Below, one piece after another: positions 24,166-32,780 of a DNA stretch of 64,000 nt. The notes under the pieces are model-generated. The model was not told the DNA's origin. It saw only the letters and a program-made list of their open reading frames with translations, and made no database searches. Position 1 is the stretch's first letter; each line of letters begins with the position of its first letter. The position numbers and the translations under genes are program-made. Source of the stretch: Clostridia bacterium (GTDB lineage: Bacteria > Bacillota > Clostridia > Christensenellales > Borkfalkiaceae); NCBI GenBank assembly GCA_017626495.1, contig JAGAIP010000005.1:124001-188000 (forward strand). The letters are read 5' to 3'.

Positions 24166-24193
24166 ACGCCCCGTTTTTCTGAAAACGGGGCGT
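24166..24193 (-). terminator. Hairpin terminator after yhbY
   Basis: A perfect 12-bp stem (24166-24177 with 24182-24193, loop TCTG). Downstream on the minus strand are two T-runs (TTTT and TTTTT) broken by a short ACGCCG. Confidence 0.7.
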
Positions 24194-24198
24194 TGGGA

Positions 24199-24492
24199 TT
24201 ACAGTTCGATGTGCGCGTAATGGTCTCTCGAAGAATAACGGTACAAGACCGCCTTTCTTCCCATGACGATGACGACTTCCGCGTCCAAAAGCTGCGCGAG
24301 GTTATCCGCAACCTCTGCGGGATCTTCTCCCGAATTTTCCAAAATACCGATTTTGATAAGTTCTCTCGCTTCGAGCGTATCGGAAAGACTCTTCAAAAGG
24401 GAATCGGTAATGCCGTTCTTTCCCACGGACGTAACGACGGGCATCGTGGACGCCATGCTCTTTAATTTACTTCTCTGTTTGCTGGTCAACAT
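24199..24492 (-). CDS. yhbY: YhbY family RNA-binding protein (CRM domain)
   Basis: A 97-residue CRM-domain protein that binds pre-50S ribosomal RNA. It has the family N-terminus LTSKQRSKLKSMA and the GxxG-type motif VGKNGITDSLLKSL. The C-terminus is IVMGRKAVLYRYS. It lies eight bases after obg, another 50S assembly factor, so the two make a ribosome-biogenesis unit. Confidence 0.93.
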   Translation of the reverse strand: MLTSKQRSKLKSMASTMPVVTSVGKNGITDSLLKSLSDTLEARELIKIGILENSGEDPAEVADNLAQLLDAEVVIVMGRKAVLYRYSSRDHYAHIEL

Positions 24493-24500
24493 AATTTCTC

Positions 24501-25784
24501 CTATAATACGAAGTCAAATTCAACGTCTCCGACTTCCACGGTATCGCCCTCTTTGCAACCTGCCTTTTGCAGCGCTTTGATGACGCCCTGATCGCGGAGC
24601 ACCTTTTGGAAATACGCCATGGAATCGGGATCGGACAGTACGACGTTTCTGCAAAGCATATCCACGAGACCGCCCTCGACCACGAACACGCCGTCGTCGT
24701 CGCGGAAAATTTCAAACTCGGTGTCGGACGCGACCTCGTAGGTATAATCCTCGTCGACGGGAACGGGTTCAACGGGCGGAAGCTCTCTCAAAACTTCGAC
24801 AAGTCCCTTCAAAAGTTCGTCTTTGCCCCCTCCGTCCACTGCGGAGATGGGGAAGATACGGTATTTTTTTCCGTATTTTTTCACGAATTTCTTGTAGTTC
24901 TCCTCCGCGCCGAACACGTCCATCTTGTTGCAGGCGATGACCTGCGGTAAAGACGCGAGCGTTTCGCTGTACGAGGCGAGTTCCTCGTTGATCTTCTTGA
25001 AATCGTCCACGGGATCTCTCCCCTCCACGCCGGAAATATCCACGACGTGGCAGAGCATTCTCGTCCGTTCGATGTGTTTCAAAAAGCTGTGACCGAGCCC
25101 CGCGCCCTCCGCCGCACCCTCGATGAGCCCGGGAATATCGGCGGCGACGAAGGAATCGTCATAGTATCTGACGACGCCGAGATTGGGCGAAAGTGTGGTG
25201 AAGTGATAATTCGCGATCTTGGGACGAGCCGCGGATATTTTCGAAAGGAGCGTGCTCTTGCCGACGTTGGGAAATCCGACGAGTCCGACGTCCGCAATGA
25301 CTTTGAGTTCGAGAAGAACGACGTGCTGTTCCGTCTTTTCTCCCTTCTGCGCGAAATTGGGCGCATGGCGCTTGCTCGTTGCAAAGTGTACGTTGCCCTT
25401 ACCGCCCCTGCCCCCTCTCGCCATGAGCTTCGTTTCCCCGTCGTGAAAAATATCGCAGAGTACTTTTCCCGTCTCGTAATCTTTTACGAGCGTACCGAGG
25501 GGCATACGGATATAGAGATCCTCTCCCGATTTTCCCGTACACAGCTGCGTTCCTCCCCCCTTTCCGTCCTCCGCGACGTACTTGTTCTTGAAACGGAAGG
25601 AAAGCAGATCGTTCATATCCTTGTCGCCGACGAAATAGACGTTACCGCCCCTTCCGCCGTCTCCGCCGTCCGGTCCGCAGGCAGGCTTTCCTTTATACGC
25701 TTTGAAGGAGTTCATGCCGTCTCCCCCCGAGCCCGCTTTAATGGTGATTCTGACTTTGTCTGTAAACTGATTCTTATCTATCAT
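24501..25784 (-). CDS. obg: GTPase Obg/CgtA
   Basis: A 427-residue Obg GTPase, essential in 50S assembly and stress control. The glycine-rich OBG fold is at ~1-158 (GPDGGDGGRGGNVYF). The G domain has GFPNVGKSTLLSKIS (G1), the FTTLSPNLG switch, DIPGLIEGA (G3) and NKMD (G4). The C-terminal OCT domain is at ~345-427, as in Gram-positive Obg. ATG 25784 is chosen. A -10 box ends seven bases upstream, so the transcript probably begins at the A of the start codon, and GAGGAC would lie outside the RNA. A TTG seven codons upstream precedes the promoter's start point. Confidence 0.96.
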   Translation of the reverse strand: MIDKNQFTDKVRITIKAGSGGDGMNSFKAYKGKPACGPDGGDGGRGGNVYFVGDKDMNDLLSFRFKNKYVAEDGKGGGTQLCTGKSGEDLYIRMPLGTLVKDYETGKVLCDIFHDGETKLMARGGRGGKGNVHFATSKRHAPNFAQKGEKTEQHVVLLELKVIADVGLVGFPNVGKSTLLSKISAARPKIANYHFTTLSPNLGVVRYYDDSFVAADIPGLIEGAAEGAGLGHSFLKHIERTRMLCHVVDISGVEGRDPVDDFKKINEELASYSETLASLPQVIACNKMDVFGAEENYKKFVKKYGKKYRIFPISAVDGGGKDELLKGLVEVLRELPPVEPVPVDEDYTYEVASDTEFEIFRDDDGVFVVEGGLVDMLCRNVVLSDPDSMAYFQKVLRDQGVIKALQKAGCKEGDTVEVGDVEFDFVL

Positions 25785-25790
25785 GTCCTC

Positions 25791-25819
25791 ATTATACCGA
25801 ATCAACGAAAAAAAAGCAA
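25791..25819 (-). promoter_or_regulatory. Promoter of obg, placed for a leaderless mRNA
   Basis: On the minus strand, TTGCTT (25819-25814), 17-bp spacer and TATAAT (25796-25791). Exactly six bases separate the -10 from ATG 25784, putting +1 at the start codon. Confidence 0.75.
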
Positions 25820-25827
25820 ATTATTCA

Positions 25828-25856
25828 TTGCCAAAAAATCATTTTTATGTTATAAT
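25828..25856 (+). promoter_or_regulatory. Sigma-A promoter of the ABC exporter gene
   Basis: TTGCCA (25828-25833), 17-bp spacer and TATAAT (25851-25856). It is back to back with the obg promoter. Confidence 0.8.
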
Positions 25857-25882
25857 GGTCGGAAAAACGCAAGGAGAACCGT

Positions 25883-27631
25883 ATGAAAGAAAAGAAGAAA
25901 AGTTTAATCGGCAGATTTATTCCCTACTACAAACCGCACCTGAAACTCTTTATCATCGACATGGTCTGCGCGCTCGCAATCGCGATCATCAACCTCATTT
26001 ATCCCATGATCACCAGAGAGATCATCAACGATTACGTTCCGAACAAGCTGTTGCCATCGATGCTCGTCGCGCTCGGCGCGCTTCTCGTTTTTTATCTCGT
26101 CAAGGCGATTCTGAATTTCGTATTACAGTATTGGGGACACGTCGTCGGCACGCGCATGCAGGCGGATATGCGTAAGGAGCTGTTCGGACACCTCGAAAAA
26201 CTCCCCTTCTCTTACTTCGACGAAAACAAGACGGGTTCCGTCATGTCGCGACTGACGAACGATCTGTTCGAGATTTCCGAGCTCGCCCATCACGGTCCCG
26301 AGGACGTCTTTCTCTCCGTGATCACCATCATCGGCTCGTTCGCCTTTCTTGCGACCATCAACGGTTGGCTTTCCCTCATTCTGTTCGTCTGCGTTCCGCC
26401 CGTCGTGCTCGTCGTTATTTTATCGAGAAGAAGAATGAACAAGGCGTTCAAGCTTGCAAGAGAAAAGCAGGCGACCATCAACGCGAGCATCGAGAGCGCC
26501 ATTTCGGGCGTGCGCGTCTCGCGCGCCTATAACGCCGAGGCGCACGAGATGGAAAAATTCGAAGCGGAGAACAGAGCCATGGTCGAGGCGAGATCGGGGC
26601 AATATAAGGTCATGGGCGAATTTTTCTCCTCCATGCAATTCCTGCTCGATTTCATGTACTTTGCCGTTCTGCTCGCAGGCGGTCTGTTCTTCTATCACGG
26701 AATCATCGACGTCGCGGACTTCATGACCTATATCCTCTATATCACGACGCTCATCACGCCCATTCGTACCCTGACGACCATTTACGAGGGAATCCAGTCG
26801 GGTATGACGGGATTCAAACGCTTTACGGAAATCATGGATATCGAACCCGAGCCGGAAGCAAAACACCCGATCGAGGCAGGCAAGCTCGCAGGCAACATCG
26901 TGTTTGAGAACGTCTCGTTCAGCTATAAGAATACCGATTCCGCAGAGACTTCCGTCATTAAAGACTTCTCGATGGAAATCCCCGCAGGCAAGACGGTGGC
27001 GCTCGTCGGGCCTTCCGGCGGCGGAAAGACGACCATCTGCCACCTGATTCCCCGTTTCTATGAAATCGACGAGGGAAAAATCACCGTGGACGGAACGGAT
27101 ATACGCGACCTTTCCCGTCGTTCTCTGAGGGAGAACGTCGCCATCGTTCAGCAGGACGTGTTCCTCTTCAACGGTACGATTCGGGAAAATATCGCATACG
27201 GAAACTTCGACGCAACGGACGAAGAAATCGTCGAGGCGGCAAAGAAAGCGAATATCCACGACTATATTTTATCGTTGCCGCACGGGTACGATACGAACGT
27301 CGGGGAACGGGGCGTCAAGCTGTCGGGCGGACAGAAACAACGCATCTCCATCGCGCGCGCCTTTTTGAAAAATCCCCCCATTCTCATTCTGGACGAAGCG
27401 ACTTCCGCGCTCGACAATGCGACCGAACTGCTCATTCAGGAATCCCTCTCGGCGCTTTCGGAAGGAAGAACGACGCTCGTCGTCGCGCACCGACTGTCCA
27501 CCATCAAGAATGCGGACGAAATTTTAGTCATCACGCACGAGGGCGTGACCGAACAGGGCAATCACGAAGAACTTATCGCAAAGGGCGGACTGTACAAGAC
27601 CTTGTACGAATATCAATTCAAACATCTATAA
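25883..27631 (+). CDS. ABC transporter with fused permease and ATPase domains (type IV exporter)
   Basis: A 582-residue half-transporter. Six transmembrane helices lie within residues ~15-290. The ATPase domain (~335-575) has Walker A GPSGGGKTT, Q-loop VQQDVFLF, signature LSGGQKQR, Walker B ILILDEATSALD and the H-loop histidine in VVAHRLSTI. It must dimerise; because no partner is adjacent it is probably a homodimer. Substrate is unknown; relatives export lipids, peptides or drugs. It has its own promoter, AAGGAG ribosome site and terminator. Confidence 0.93.
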   Translation: MKEKKKSLIGRFIPYYKPHLKLFIIDMVCALAIAIINLIYPMITREIINDYVPNKLLPSMLVALGALLVFYLVKAILNFVLQYWGHVVGTRMQADMRKELFGHLEKLPFSYFDENKTGSVMSRLTNDLFEISELAHHGPEDVFLSVITIIGSFAFLATINGWLSLILFVCVPPVVLVVILSRRRMNKAFKLAREKQATINASIESAISGVRVSRAYNAEAHEMEKFEAENRAMVEARSGQYKVMGEFFSSMQFLLDFMYFAVLLAGGLFFYHGIIDVADFMTYILYITTLITPIRTLTTIYEGIQSGMTGFKRFTEIMDIEPEPEAKHPIEAGKLAGNIVFENVSFSYKNTDSAETSVIKDFSMEIPAGKTVALVGPSGGGKTTICHLIPRFYEIDEGKITVDGTDIRDLSRRSLRENVAIVQQDVFLFNGTIRENIAYGNFDATDEEIVEAAKKANIHDYILSLPHGYDTNVGERGVKLSGGQKQRISIARAFLKNPPILILDEATSALDNATELLIQESLSALSEGRTTLVVAHRLSTIKNADEILVITHEGVTEQGNHEELIAKGGLYKTLYEYQFKHL

Positions 27632-27632
27632 G

Positions 27633-27663
27633 AAAATTCCCACCGCAGGGTGGGAATTTTTTT
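27633..27663. terminator. Bidirectional terminator between the ABC exporter and icd genes
   Basis: An AAATTCCCACC/GGTGGGAATTT stem with a four-base loop, T7 on the plus strand and AAAA (TTTT on minus) on the other side. It overlaps the icd stop by one or two bases. Confidence 0.85.
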
Positions 27664-28864
27664 ACAGTCTTTCTGCAATTTTTCTGAGGAACGCCTCGGA
27701 ATCGAGCTTATGCACTTCGACGTCGGCGTGGAAGAGAGGAACGAGATCTCCCGTCATGTAGCCGCTTTCGATGGTGTCGAGCGTCGCCCGTTCCAGCTTT
27801 CTCGCAAAGGCGACGAGCTCTTCGTTGCCGTCGAGTTCTCCCCTCTTTTCGAGCGCGCCCGTCCATGCAAAGATGGTCGCCACGGAGTTCGTGGAAGTCG
27901 TCTGTCCTTCAAGGTATTTATAATAGTGCCTCGTAACCGTACCGTGCGCCGCCTCGAATTCGTATTTTCCGTCGGGAGAAACCAACACAGATTTCATCAT
28001 GCCGAGCGAACCGTAAGCGGTCGCGACCATATCGCTCATGACGTCGCCGTCATAGTTCTTGCAAGCCCACAGGATACCGCCTTCGCTCCTGACGATACGG
28101 GCGACCGCGTCGTCGATGAGGGTGTAGAGATACCAGATGCCCGCCTTTTCAAAAGCGGCTTTGAACTCGTTTTCGTAGATCTCGGCGAAGATGGCTTTGA
28201 ACTCACCGTCGTAAATTTTAGCGATGGTATCTTTCGTCGCAAAGATCATGGGAATGTTCAGATCGAGCGCGTAACGGAAACAGGAGCGCGCGAATGAACG
28301 AATAGAATCCGCCCTGTTGTGCATTCCCTGCACCACGCCGCCCGAAGTTTTGAACTCGGCGATGAGCTTTTTGGTAACCGTTCCGTCCGCGTGTTCTACG
28401 GTGAGGTACGCCTTATCTCCGACCTCGCAGGTATCGTCCACGGCATTGTAAATGTCGCCGTATGCGTGACGGGCGAGGACGATGGGTTCTTTCCAGGTCG
28501 GAACGTAGGGAGAGATTCCCTTTGCGAGAATGGGAGAGCGGAACACCGTTCCGTCCAGGATGCGGCGAACGGTGCCGTTGGGGCTCTTCCACATTTCGTG
28601 GAGATTGTATTCGCTCATTCTCTGTTTATTCGGGGTAATGGTAGCGCACTTTACGGCTACCCCGTATTTTTTCGTCGCCTCTGCGGCGTCGACGGTTACC
28701 CGATCGTTCGTCTCGTCGCGGTGGGGAAGTCCCAGATCGTAATATTCCGTTTTCAAATCAACGTACGGCTCGATGAGAATTTCCTTGATCCATTTCCAGA
28801 GGATTCTCGTCATCTCGTCGCCGTCCATCTCGACGACGGGGGTGTTCATCGCAATTTTTGCCAT
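27662..28864 (-). CDS. icd: NADP-dependent isocitrate dehydrogenase (eukaryote-like type II)
   Basis: A 400-residue isocitrate dehydrogenase of the homodimeric, eukaryotic cytosolic type. It converts isocitrate to 2-oxoglutarate with NADPH for biosynthesis. It has the N-terminal VEMDGDEMTRILWKWIKE, substrate-site SPNGTVRRIL, catalytic Tyr region FARSCFRYA, metal-binding KNYDGDVMSD and NADP site HGTVTRHYYKY. It is monocistronic, with a good promoter that overlaps the end of ddl. No other TCA gene is adjacent, fitting the incomplete cycle of anaerobic Clostridia. Confidence 0.96.
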   Translation of the reverse strand: MAKIAMNTPVVEMDGDEMTRILWKWIKEILIEPYVDLKTEYYDLGLPHRDETNDRVTVDAAEATKKYGVAVKCATITPNKQRMSEYNLHEMWKSPNGTVRRILDGTVFRSPILAKGISPYVPTWKEPIVLARHAYGDIYNAVDDTCEVGDKAYLTVEHADGTVTKKLIAEFKTSGGVVQGMHNRADSIRSFARSCFRYALDLNIPMIFATKDTIAKIYDGEFKAIFAEIYENEFKAAFEKAGIWYLYTLIDDAVARIVRSEGGILWACKNYDGDVMSDMVATAYGSLGMMKSVLVSPDGKYEFEAAHGTVTRHYYKYLEGQTTSTNSVATIFAWTGALEKRGELDGNEELVAFARKLERATLDTIESGYMTGDLVPLFHADVEVHKLDSEAFLRKIAERL

Positions 28865-28893
28865 AATCGTATCCTTCTTGCAATTTTTCTTGC

Positions 28894-28922
28894 ATTATAG
28901 CATAAGTCAGCGTATTTTACAA
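28894..28922 (-). promoter_or_regulatory. Sigma-A promoter of icd
   Basis: On the minus strand, TTGTAA (28922-28917), 17-bp spacer and TATAAT (28899-28894). The -35 lies inside the last codons of ddl. Confidence 0.75.
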
Positions 28923-29977
28923 GAATTTTGCCCCGTAAAATTCCCCCGTTTGATGAGTCCCGTCGTTTCAACTTTTTTATGCGGCTCATTCGTTTTGTTT
29001 ATGAGCGAAAGGAGAAGCTCCCTCGCCTTAGCAAGCGACGGCGAGAAGAGGTAATACGCAAGAGACCCCGGAACGACGTTGAGTTCGTTGAAGTACACCT
29101 TTCCCTCGCTGACGATAAAGTCGAGGCGCACCACGCCGCGAAGCGCCATTCTGCGATAGATCTTCGCCGCGATCGCCTTAACTTCGCGCGCAAGCTCCCC
29201 TTCGAGGGGAACCGTGTTTCTCCCCCTCTCGTACTTATCCCCGTAAGAGAGAATACGCTCGGAAGAGACGACCTCTTCGCATTCCGAAAGGACGAGGCGC
29301 TCTCCCTGATAGACGGCGCAGTTCACGTCCCGTTTATCCTCCAAAAGCCGTTCGATGAGCACGCTGTCATCGTAAGAAAAGCCTTCCGTAAGACACGTTT
29401 CGAGCGAAGCGCGATCCTCCGCCACGCCGATTCCGACGCTGGAACCGAGACGGTTGGGCTTTACGATGAGGGGATACGAGAGCCTCTCTTCCACGAGACG
29501 GCATGCGGCGTATTTGTTTATTGCGTACTGCTCTTCGGTGAGGCGAATTCCGTCCGCCGTGCGCACGCCGAGGGAACGCACCGCGAGTTTCGTGAGATAT
29601 TTATCCTGAAAGAGCGCGCTCTCCGTCATGCGCGGAGAACAGGACGGAATTTCATACCACTCCAAAAAAGCCGAAAGTCCGCCGCCCTCTCCGAGCCCTC
29701 CGTGGCAACAGTTGAGCGCCGCGTCCACCTTACGTTCTTTTCGTCCGATTTTGATTCCGCCTTTCACGAAAGAGACGGGTTTCATGCCCTTCGTCGAGAG
29801 CTCCGCATAATCCTTTGCCGTCTTGCCCGTGCCGTCGAAGAGCTCGTTTTCGAGCGAGACGTAGACGGGAAGACACTTCACTTCGGTATCCAACAATTTT
29901 GCGGCGAGCAGTCCCGTAAAGACGGAAACTTCATGCTCACACGATTTTCCCCCGAAAAACACGGCGACAGTTTTCAT
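28907..29977 (-). CDS. ddl: D-alanine--D-alanine ligase
   Basis: A 356-residue ATP-grasp ligase that makes the D-Ala-D-Ala end of peptidoglycan stems. It has the N-terminal FFGGKSCEHEVSVFTG, the glycine loop LNCCHGGLGEGGGLSAFLE, the ATP segment LIVKPNRLGSSVGIGVA and the metal site DFIVSEGKVYFNELNVVPG. It follows the membrane MurF-like gene, which would use its product, after a terminator. The GGAGG ribosome site is well placed for ATG 29977. Confidence 0.95.
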   Translation of the reverse strand: MKTVAVFFGGKSCEHEVSVFTGLLAAKLLDTEVKCLPVYVSLENELFDGTGKTAKDYAELSTKGMKPVSFVKGGIKIGRKERKVDAALNCCHGGLGEGGGLSAFLEWYEIPSCSPRMTESALFQDKYLTKLAVRSLGVRTADGIRLTEEQYAINKYAACRLVEERLSYPLIVKPNRLGSSVGIGVAEDRASLETCLTEGFSYDDSVLIERLLEDKRDVNCAVYQGERLVLSECEEVVSSERILSYGDKYERGRNTVPLEGELAREVKAIAAKIYRRMALRGVVRLDFIVSEGKVYFNELNVVPGSLAYYLFSPSLAKARELLLSLINKTNEPHKKVETTGLIKRGNFTGQNSCKIR

Positions 29978-29989
29978 AATTCCTCCAAA

Positions 29990-30020
29990 TAAAAAAGTAC
30001 CAAAGTGTTTCTTTGGTACT
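29990..30020 (-). terminator. Terminator between the murF-like gene and ddl
   Basis: A perfect 10-bp stem (29996-30005 with 30011-30020, five-base loop) followed by TTTTTTA on the minus strand. It sits 13 bases upstream of the ddl start, so ddl depends on read-through or an unseen promoter. Confidence 0.8.
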
Positions 30021-30028
30021 CGATGAAA

Positions 30029-31642
30029 TTATACGATGTTGAAAACGTCGGGCAGATCGTTGAGAAACAGGACGCAGTCGCCCGTTTTCAATTCCTCTTT
30101 GAGAATCTCCTGCGCGTCTTTGAGCGTGGCGACGGTGGTCAGTTTTTCCTCGTCTCCGCCTGCGGCAAGGTAGCCCTTTTTGACGATGGACACGAGCGTA
30201 TCTCCGACGAGAATCACGCGGTCGATTCCGACGAGGCTCTCGCCGAGTTTTTTGTTTTCCCGCTCTTCGAGAATTCCGAGTTCGACGAGACCGGGCGTTA
30301 CGACGAACTTTCTGCCCTCGAAGTAATTGAGAACGGTAACGGCCGCCTTTGCGCCCTTGACGTTCGCGTTGTAGCTGTCGTCGATGATCGTGATGCCGCC
30401 CTCGACGATGGGTTCGAGTCTGTGCGGAATAAATTCCGTCTTTTCAAGCCCCGACACGATTTCGTCGACGGTAAAGTTGAGCATATAAGCAAGGCTCGCC
30501 GCGATGCACATATTATCGGCGGTGTGTTCGCCCAGCAATTTCGTGCGAACGGAGCGTGTCTCTTTCCCTACGGTGAGGTCGAACGAAGTGCCGTCTTTCG
30601 TCGCCTTGACGTTGGAGACCTTGACTTCTTCGCCTGCGATATACGTCTCTACGGGCGAATTGTCGTAGAGTGAAACGGTGAGCTCGTCGTTTGCGAGAAC
30701 CGCCCCCTTTTCCGTTCCGATGAGGATCTCGCCCTTCGCCTCGACGATATTTTCCACAGAGCCGAAACTCTGCAAGTGCTGAGGACAAATTCCCGTAATC
30801 ACGGAATAATCGGGTCTGACCGTCTCGCAAAGCTTTCCGATGTCGCCCTTATGCCGCGCGCCCATCTCCGCGAGAAAGACGTCGTACTCTTCGAGATTGT
30901 TTCTGTTGACGCATCTCGCGATTCCGAGGGGCGTATTGTAGGAAGAGGGCGTCATGAGCACGCGATATTTTTCGCTGAGCACGCTTTTGAGAATATTTTT
31001 TACCGTCGTTTTTCCGTAACTTCCCGTCACGCCGATTTTTATGAGCTTCGACGAGGCGAGCGCCCTTTCGGCTTTGACGAGGTAGCGCTTGTTTCTTGGC
31101 TCTTCGTACAGCTTATCGAGAAAGTTCGCGATCGCCGCAAAGACGGGGAAGAGCATGACGAGTCCGCCGAGCAGACAATAGCGGAAGAGGGAAACGAGCG
31201 GAACGGCGACGAGCTTTGCAATCAGTTCGAACAGAAAGACGAACGCGCCCGTAAATACAAGGAGAATGAAAATATAGCAGATCGTCAGACGGACGTAGCG
31301 CGCCGTTCTGACCGTTTTGACCTTTAAGGCGTACTTTCTGTCCGCAAAATAATAGGCGAGGCAGAAAACGGGAAACGAAAGGAGCGAAATGAACGCCGAA
31401 TCTCCCATAAATGAGAAACAGAGCGCGAGCACGGCGGACGAGAGAACGAGCATGAAGCAGAGCAGCGACAGCGAAACCAGAACGAGATTGTCTTTTCTTC
31501 TTATCCAGGAAAAGAGACGCCTCGTCTTATAACTCGTCTGTTGCAATCCGCCCAGAATCTTTCCCGAGCAGAGATAGAGGAGCACGGTCAGAGCGATCGT
31601 GACCGCGATCATTTCCAGAATTTCGATGAATGTAAAAGACAT
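30029..31642 (-). CDS. murF: MurF-like Mur ligase with an N-terminal membrane domain
   Basis: A 537-residue protein. Residues 1-190 contain about five or six transmembrane helices (for example 6-26, 52-77, 83-100, 119-140 and 145-185). The Mur-ligase core follows: ATP loop IGVTGSYGKTT at ~204, then AEMGARHKGDIG, the IPHRLEPIVEGGI region and DDSYNANVKGAKAAV, as in UDP-MurNAc-tripeptide D-Ala-D-Ala ligase. The usual soluble MurF substrate domain is replaced by the membrane part. It starts at ATG 31642 after AGGAG, 11 bases from the hydrolase gene. With ddl next, a role in adding D-Ala-D-Ala is likely, though a membrane substrate is possible. Confidence 0.82.
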   Translation of the reverse strand: MSFTFIEILEMIAVTIALTVLLYLCSGKILGGLQQTSYKTRRLFSWIRRKDNLVLVSLSLLCFMLVLSSAVLALCFSFMGDSAFISLLSFPVFCLAYYFADRKYALKVKTVRTARYVRLTICYIFILLVFTGAFVFLFELIAKLVAVPLVSLFRYCLLGGLVMLFPVFAAIANFLDKLYEEPRNKRYLVKAERALASSKLIKIGVTGSYGKTTVKNILKSVLSEKYRVLMTPSSYNTPLGIARCVNRNNLEEYDVFLAEMGARHKGDIGKLCETVRPDYSVITGICPQHLQSFGSVENIVEAKGEILIGTEKGAVLANDELTVSLYDNSPVETYIAGEEVKVSNVKATKDGTSFDLTVGKETRSVRTKLLGEHTADNMCIAASLAYMLNFTVDEIVSGLEKTEFIPHRLEPIVEGGITIIDDSYNANVKGAKAAVTVLNYFEGRKFVVTPGLVELGILEERENKKLGESLVGIDRVILVGDTLVSIVKKGYLAAGGDEEKLTTVATLKDAQEILKEELKTGDCVLFLNDLPDVFNIV

Positions 31643-31653
31643 AGTTCGTTCTC

Positions 31654-32346
31654 CTATCGTTTTGACGTTTGAAAGAATAGATCCGTCTGCAAGAGGAAGG
31701 ACAGCGGATCGTCGAGAAACGCAAAGTGTCCGCATCCCTTTAAGACGACGAGATTCCCGTCCTTTGCTTTTTTACAAAGTTTCTTCCCCATGGAAACGGG
31801 CGTCGTCTCGTCGTTTTCCCCGTAGAGAAACAGAATCGGACGGTCCACTTTGCTTACGGCAACTCTCAGATCTTCATTGACTATTTTCTTATAGCTTTCC
31901 CTCATGACGGGGGAGAGCGTTTTATATTCTTCGCTGCCGAACGAATCGGCAACGGATAACTTCCATTTTCTCGCAAGGCGGTAACAAGCCACCTTCACCC
32001 TGTATTTGAGACCGTGCCTGACGATTCCGGGACAGCCCGTGAGCGCGAGCTTTTCGAAACAGTTCGCCTTGATCGCCACCCTCGCGCCGAAAGAATGCGC
32101 GATGACGAGCGGTCGGTCGATGGAAAGCGCGGAGAGCGTTCCTTTGAGCCACGCGGCATAGTCTCCCACGCTCCAACCGAATCCGATCGGTTCCGCGTTC
32201 CCGAATCCGGGAAAATCGAGCGCGGTGACCTTATAAGTTTTTGACAGATGCGGAATCAATCCCGCAAACGCGTTTTTATCCGAAAGATACCCGTGCAAAA
32301 GCACGAGGTCTCTCCCCGTTCCCCTTTGTGTCAGGGAAAACGTCAC
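31654..32346 (-). CDS. Alpha/beta hydrolase
   Basis: A 230-residue alpha/beta-hydrolase fold enzyme. It has the oxyanion segment VLLHGYLSD, nucleophile elbow AHSFGARVA (Ser), acid ENDETTP (Asp) and catalytic His in CGHFAFLDDP. The start is GTG 32346, overlapping the rimI TGA as GTGA, with GGGAG five bases upstream. A longer frame only shadows rimI. The substrate is unknown. It belongs to the tsaE-tsaB-rimI-hydrolase-murF chain. Confidence 0.88.
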   Translation of the reverse strand: MTFSLTQRGTGRDLVLLHGYLSDKNAFAGLIPHLSKTYKVTALDFPGFGNAEPIGFGWSVGDYAAWLKGTLSALSIDRPLVIAHSFGARVAIKANCFEKLALTGCPGIVRHGLKYRVKVACYRLARKWKLSVADSFGSEEYKTLSPVMRESYKKIVNEDLRVAVSKVDRPILFLYGENDETTPVSMGKKLCKKAKDGNLVVLKGCGHFAFLDDPLSFLLQTDLFFQTSKR

Positions 32347-32780
32347 TGCAACTCCCGAACCATGACGACTGCGTCCTCGCCGTCGGGATAATATCGGGGA
32401 CGAGTGTAAAGTCCGTGAAATCCGTGATGGAGATACAAAAGCTGCGCAGGCGTGTTGGAAACTCTGACTTCGAGAAGAATGCGTTCCATTTTTCTCTCCT
32501 TCGCCATCTTGACGAGCCTGCCGAGAATGGTCTTGCCGATTCCGTTTCCGCGGTACGGTTCCCTCACGCCGATATTGTCGATTTCCGCGTCGTCCACCCC
32601 GAAGGTTACGCCGCCGTATCCCAAAATAAGTCCGTTTTCTTCGCAGACCACGCCGCCGAATTTGTTCGAGTGAAAGGAATCCGCAAGCATCTCGAACGTC
32701 CAAGCCGTTCCGGGGAACAGTTCTTTTTCAAGGAGCGCGATGCCCATAATATCCTTAAATTCCCATGTGCGAAAAATCAT
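32343..32780 (-). CDS. rimI: Ribosomal protein bS18-alanine N-acetyltransferase RimI
   Basis: A 145-residue GNAT that acetylates the N-terminal alanine of ribosomal protein S18. It has the acetyl-CoA loop EPYRGNGIGKTILGRLVKMA and the family FPGTAWTFEM near the N-terminus. The C-terminus is shortened compared with some members but contains RPRYYPDGEDAVVM, typical of RimI. It overlaps tsaB (ATGA) and the hydrolase gene (GTGA). The tsaE-tsaB-rimI order is common in Firmicutes. Confidence 0.93.
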   Translation of the reverse strand: MIFRTWEFKDIMGIALLEKELFPGTAWTFEMLADSFHSNKFGGVVCEENGLILGYGGVTFGVDDAEIDNIGVREPYRGNGIGKTILGRLVKMAKERKMERILLEVRVSNTPAQLLYLHHGFHGLYTRPRYYPDGEDAVVMVRELQ

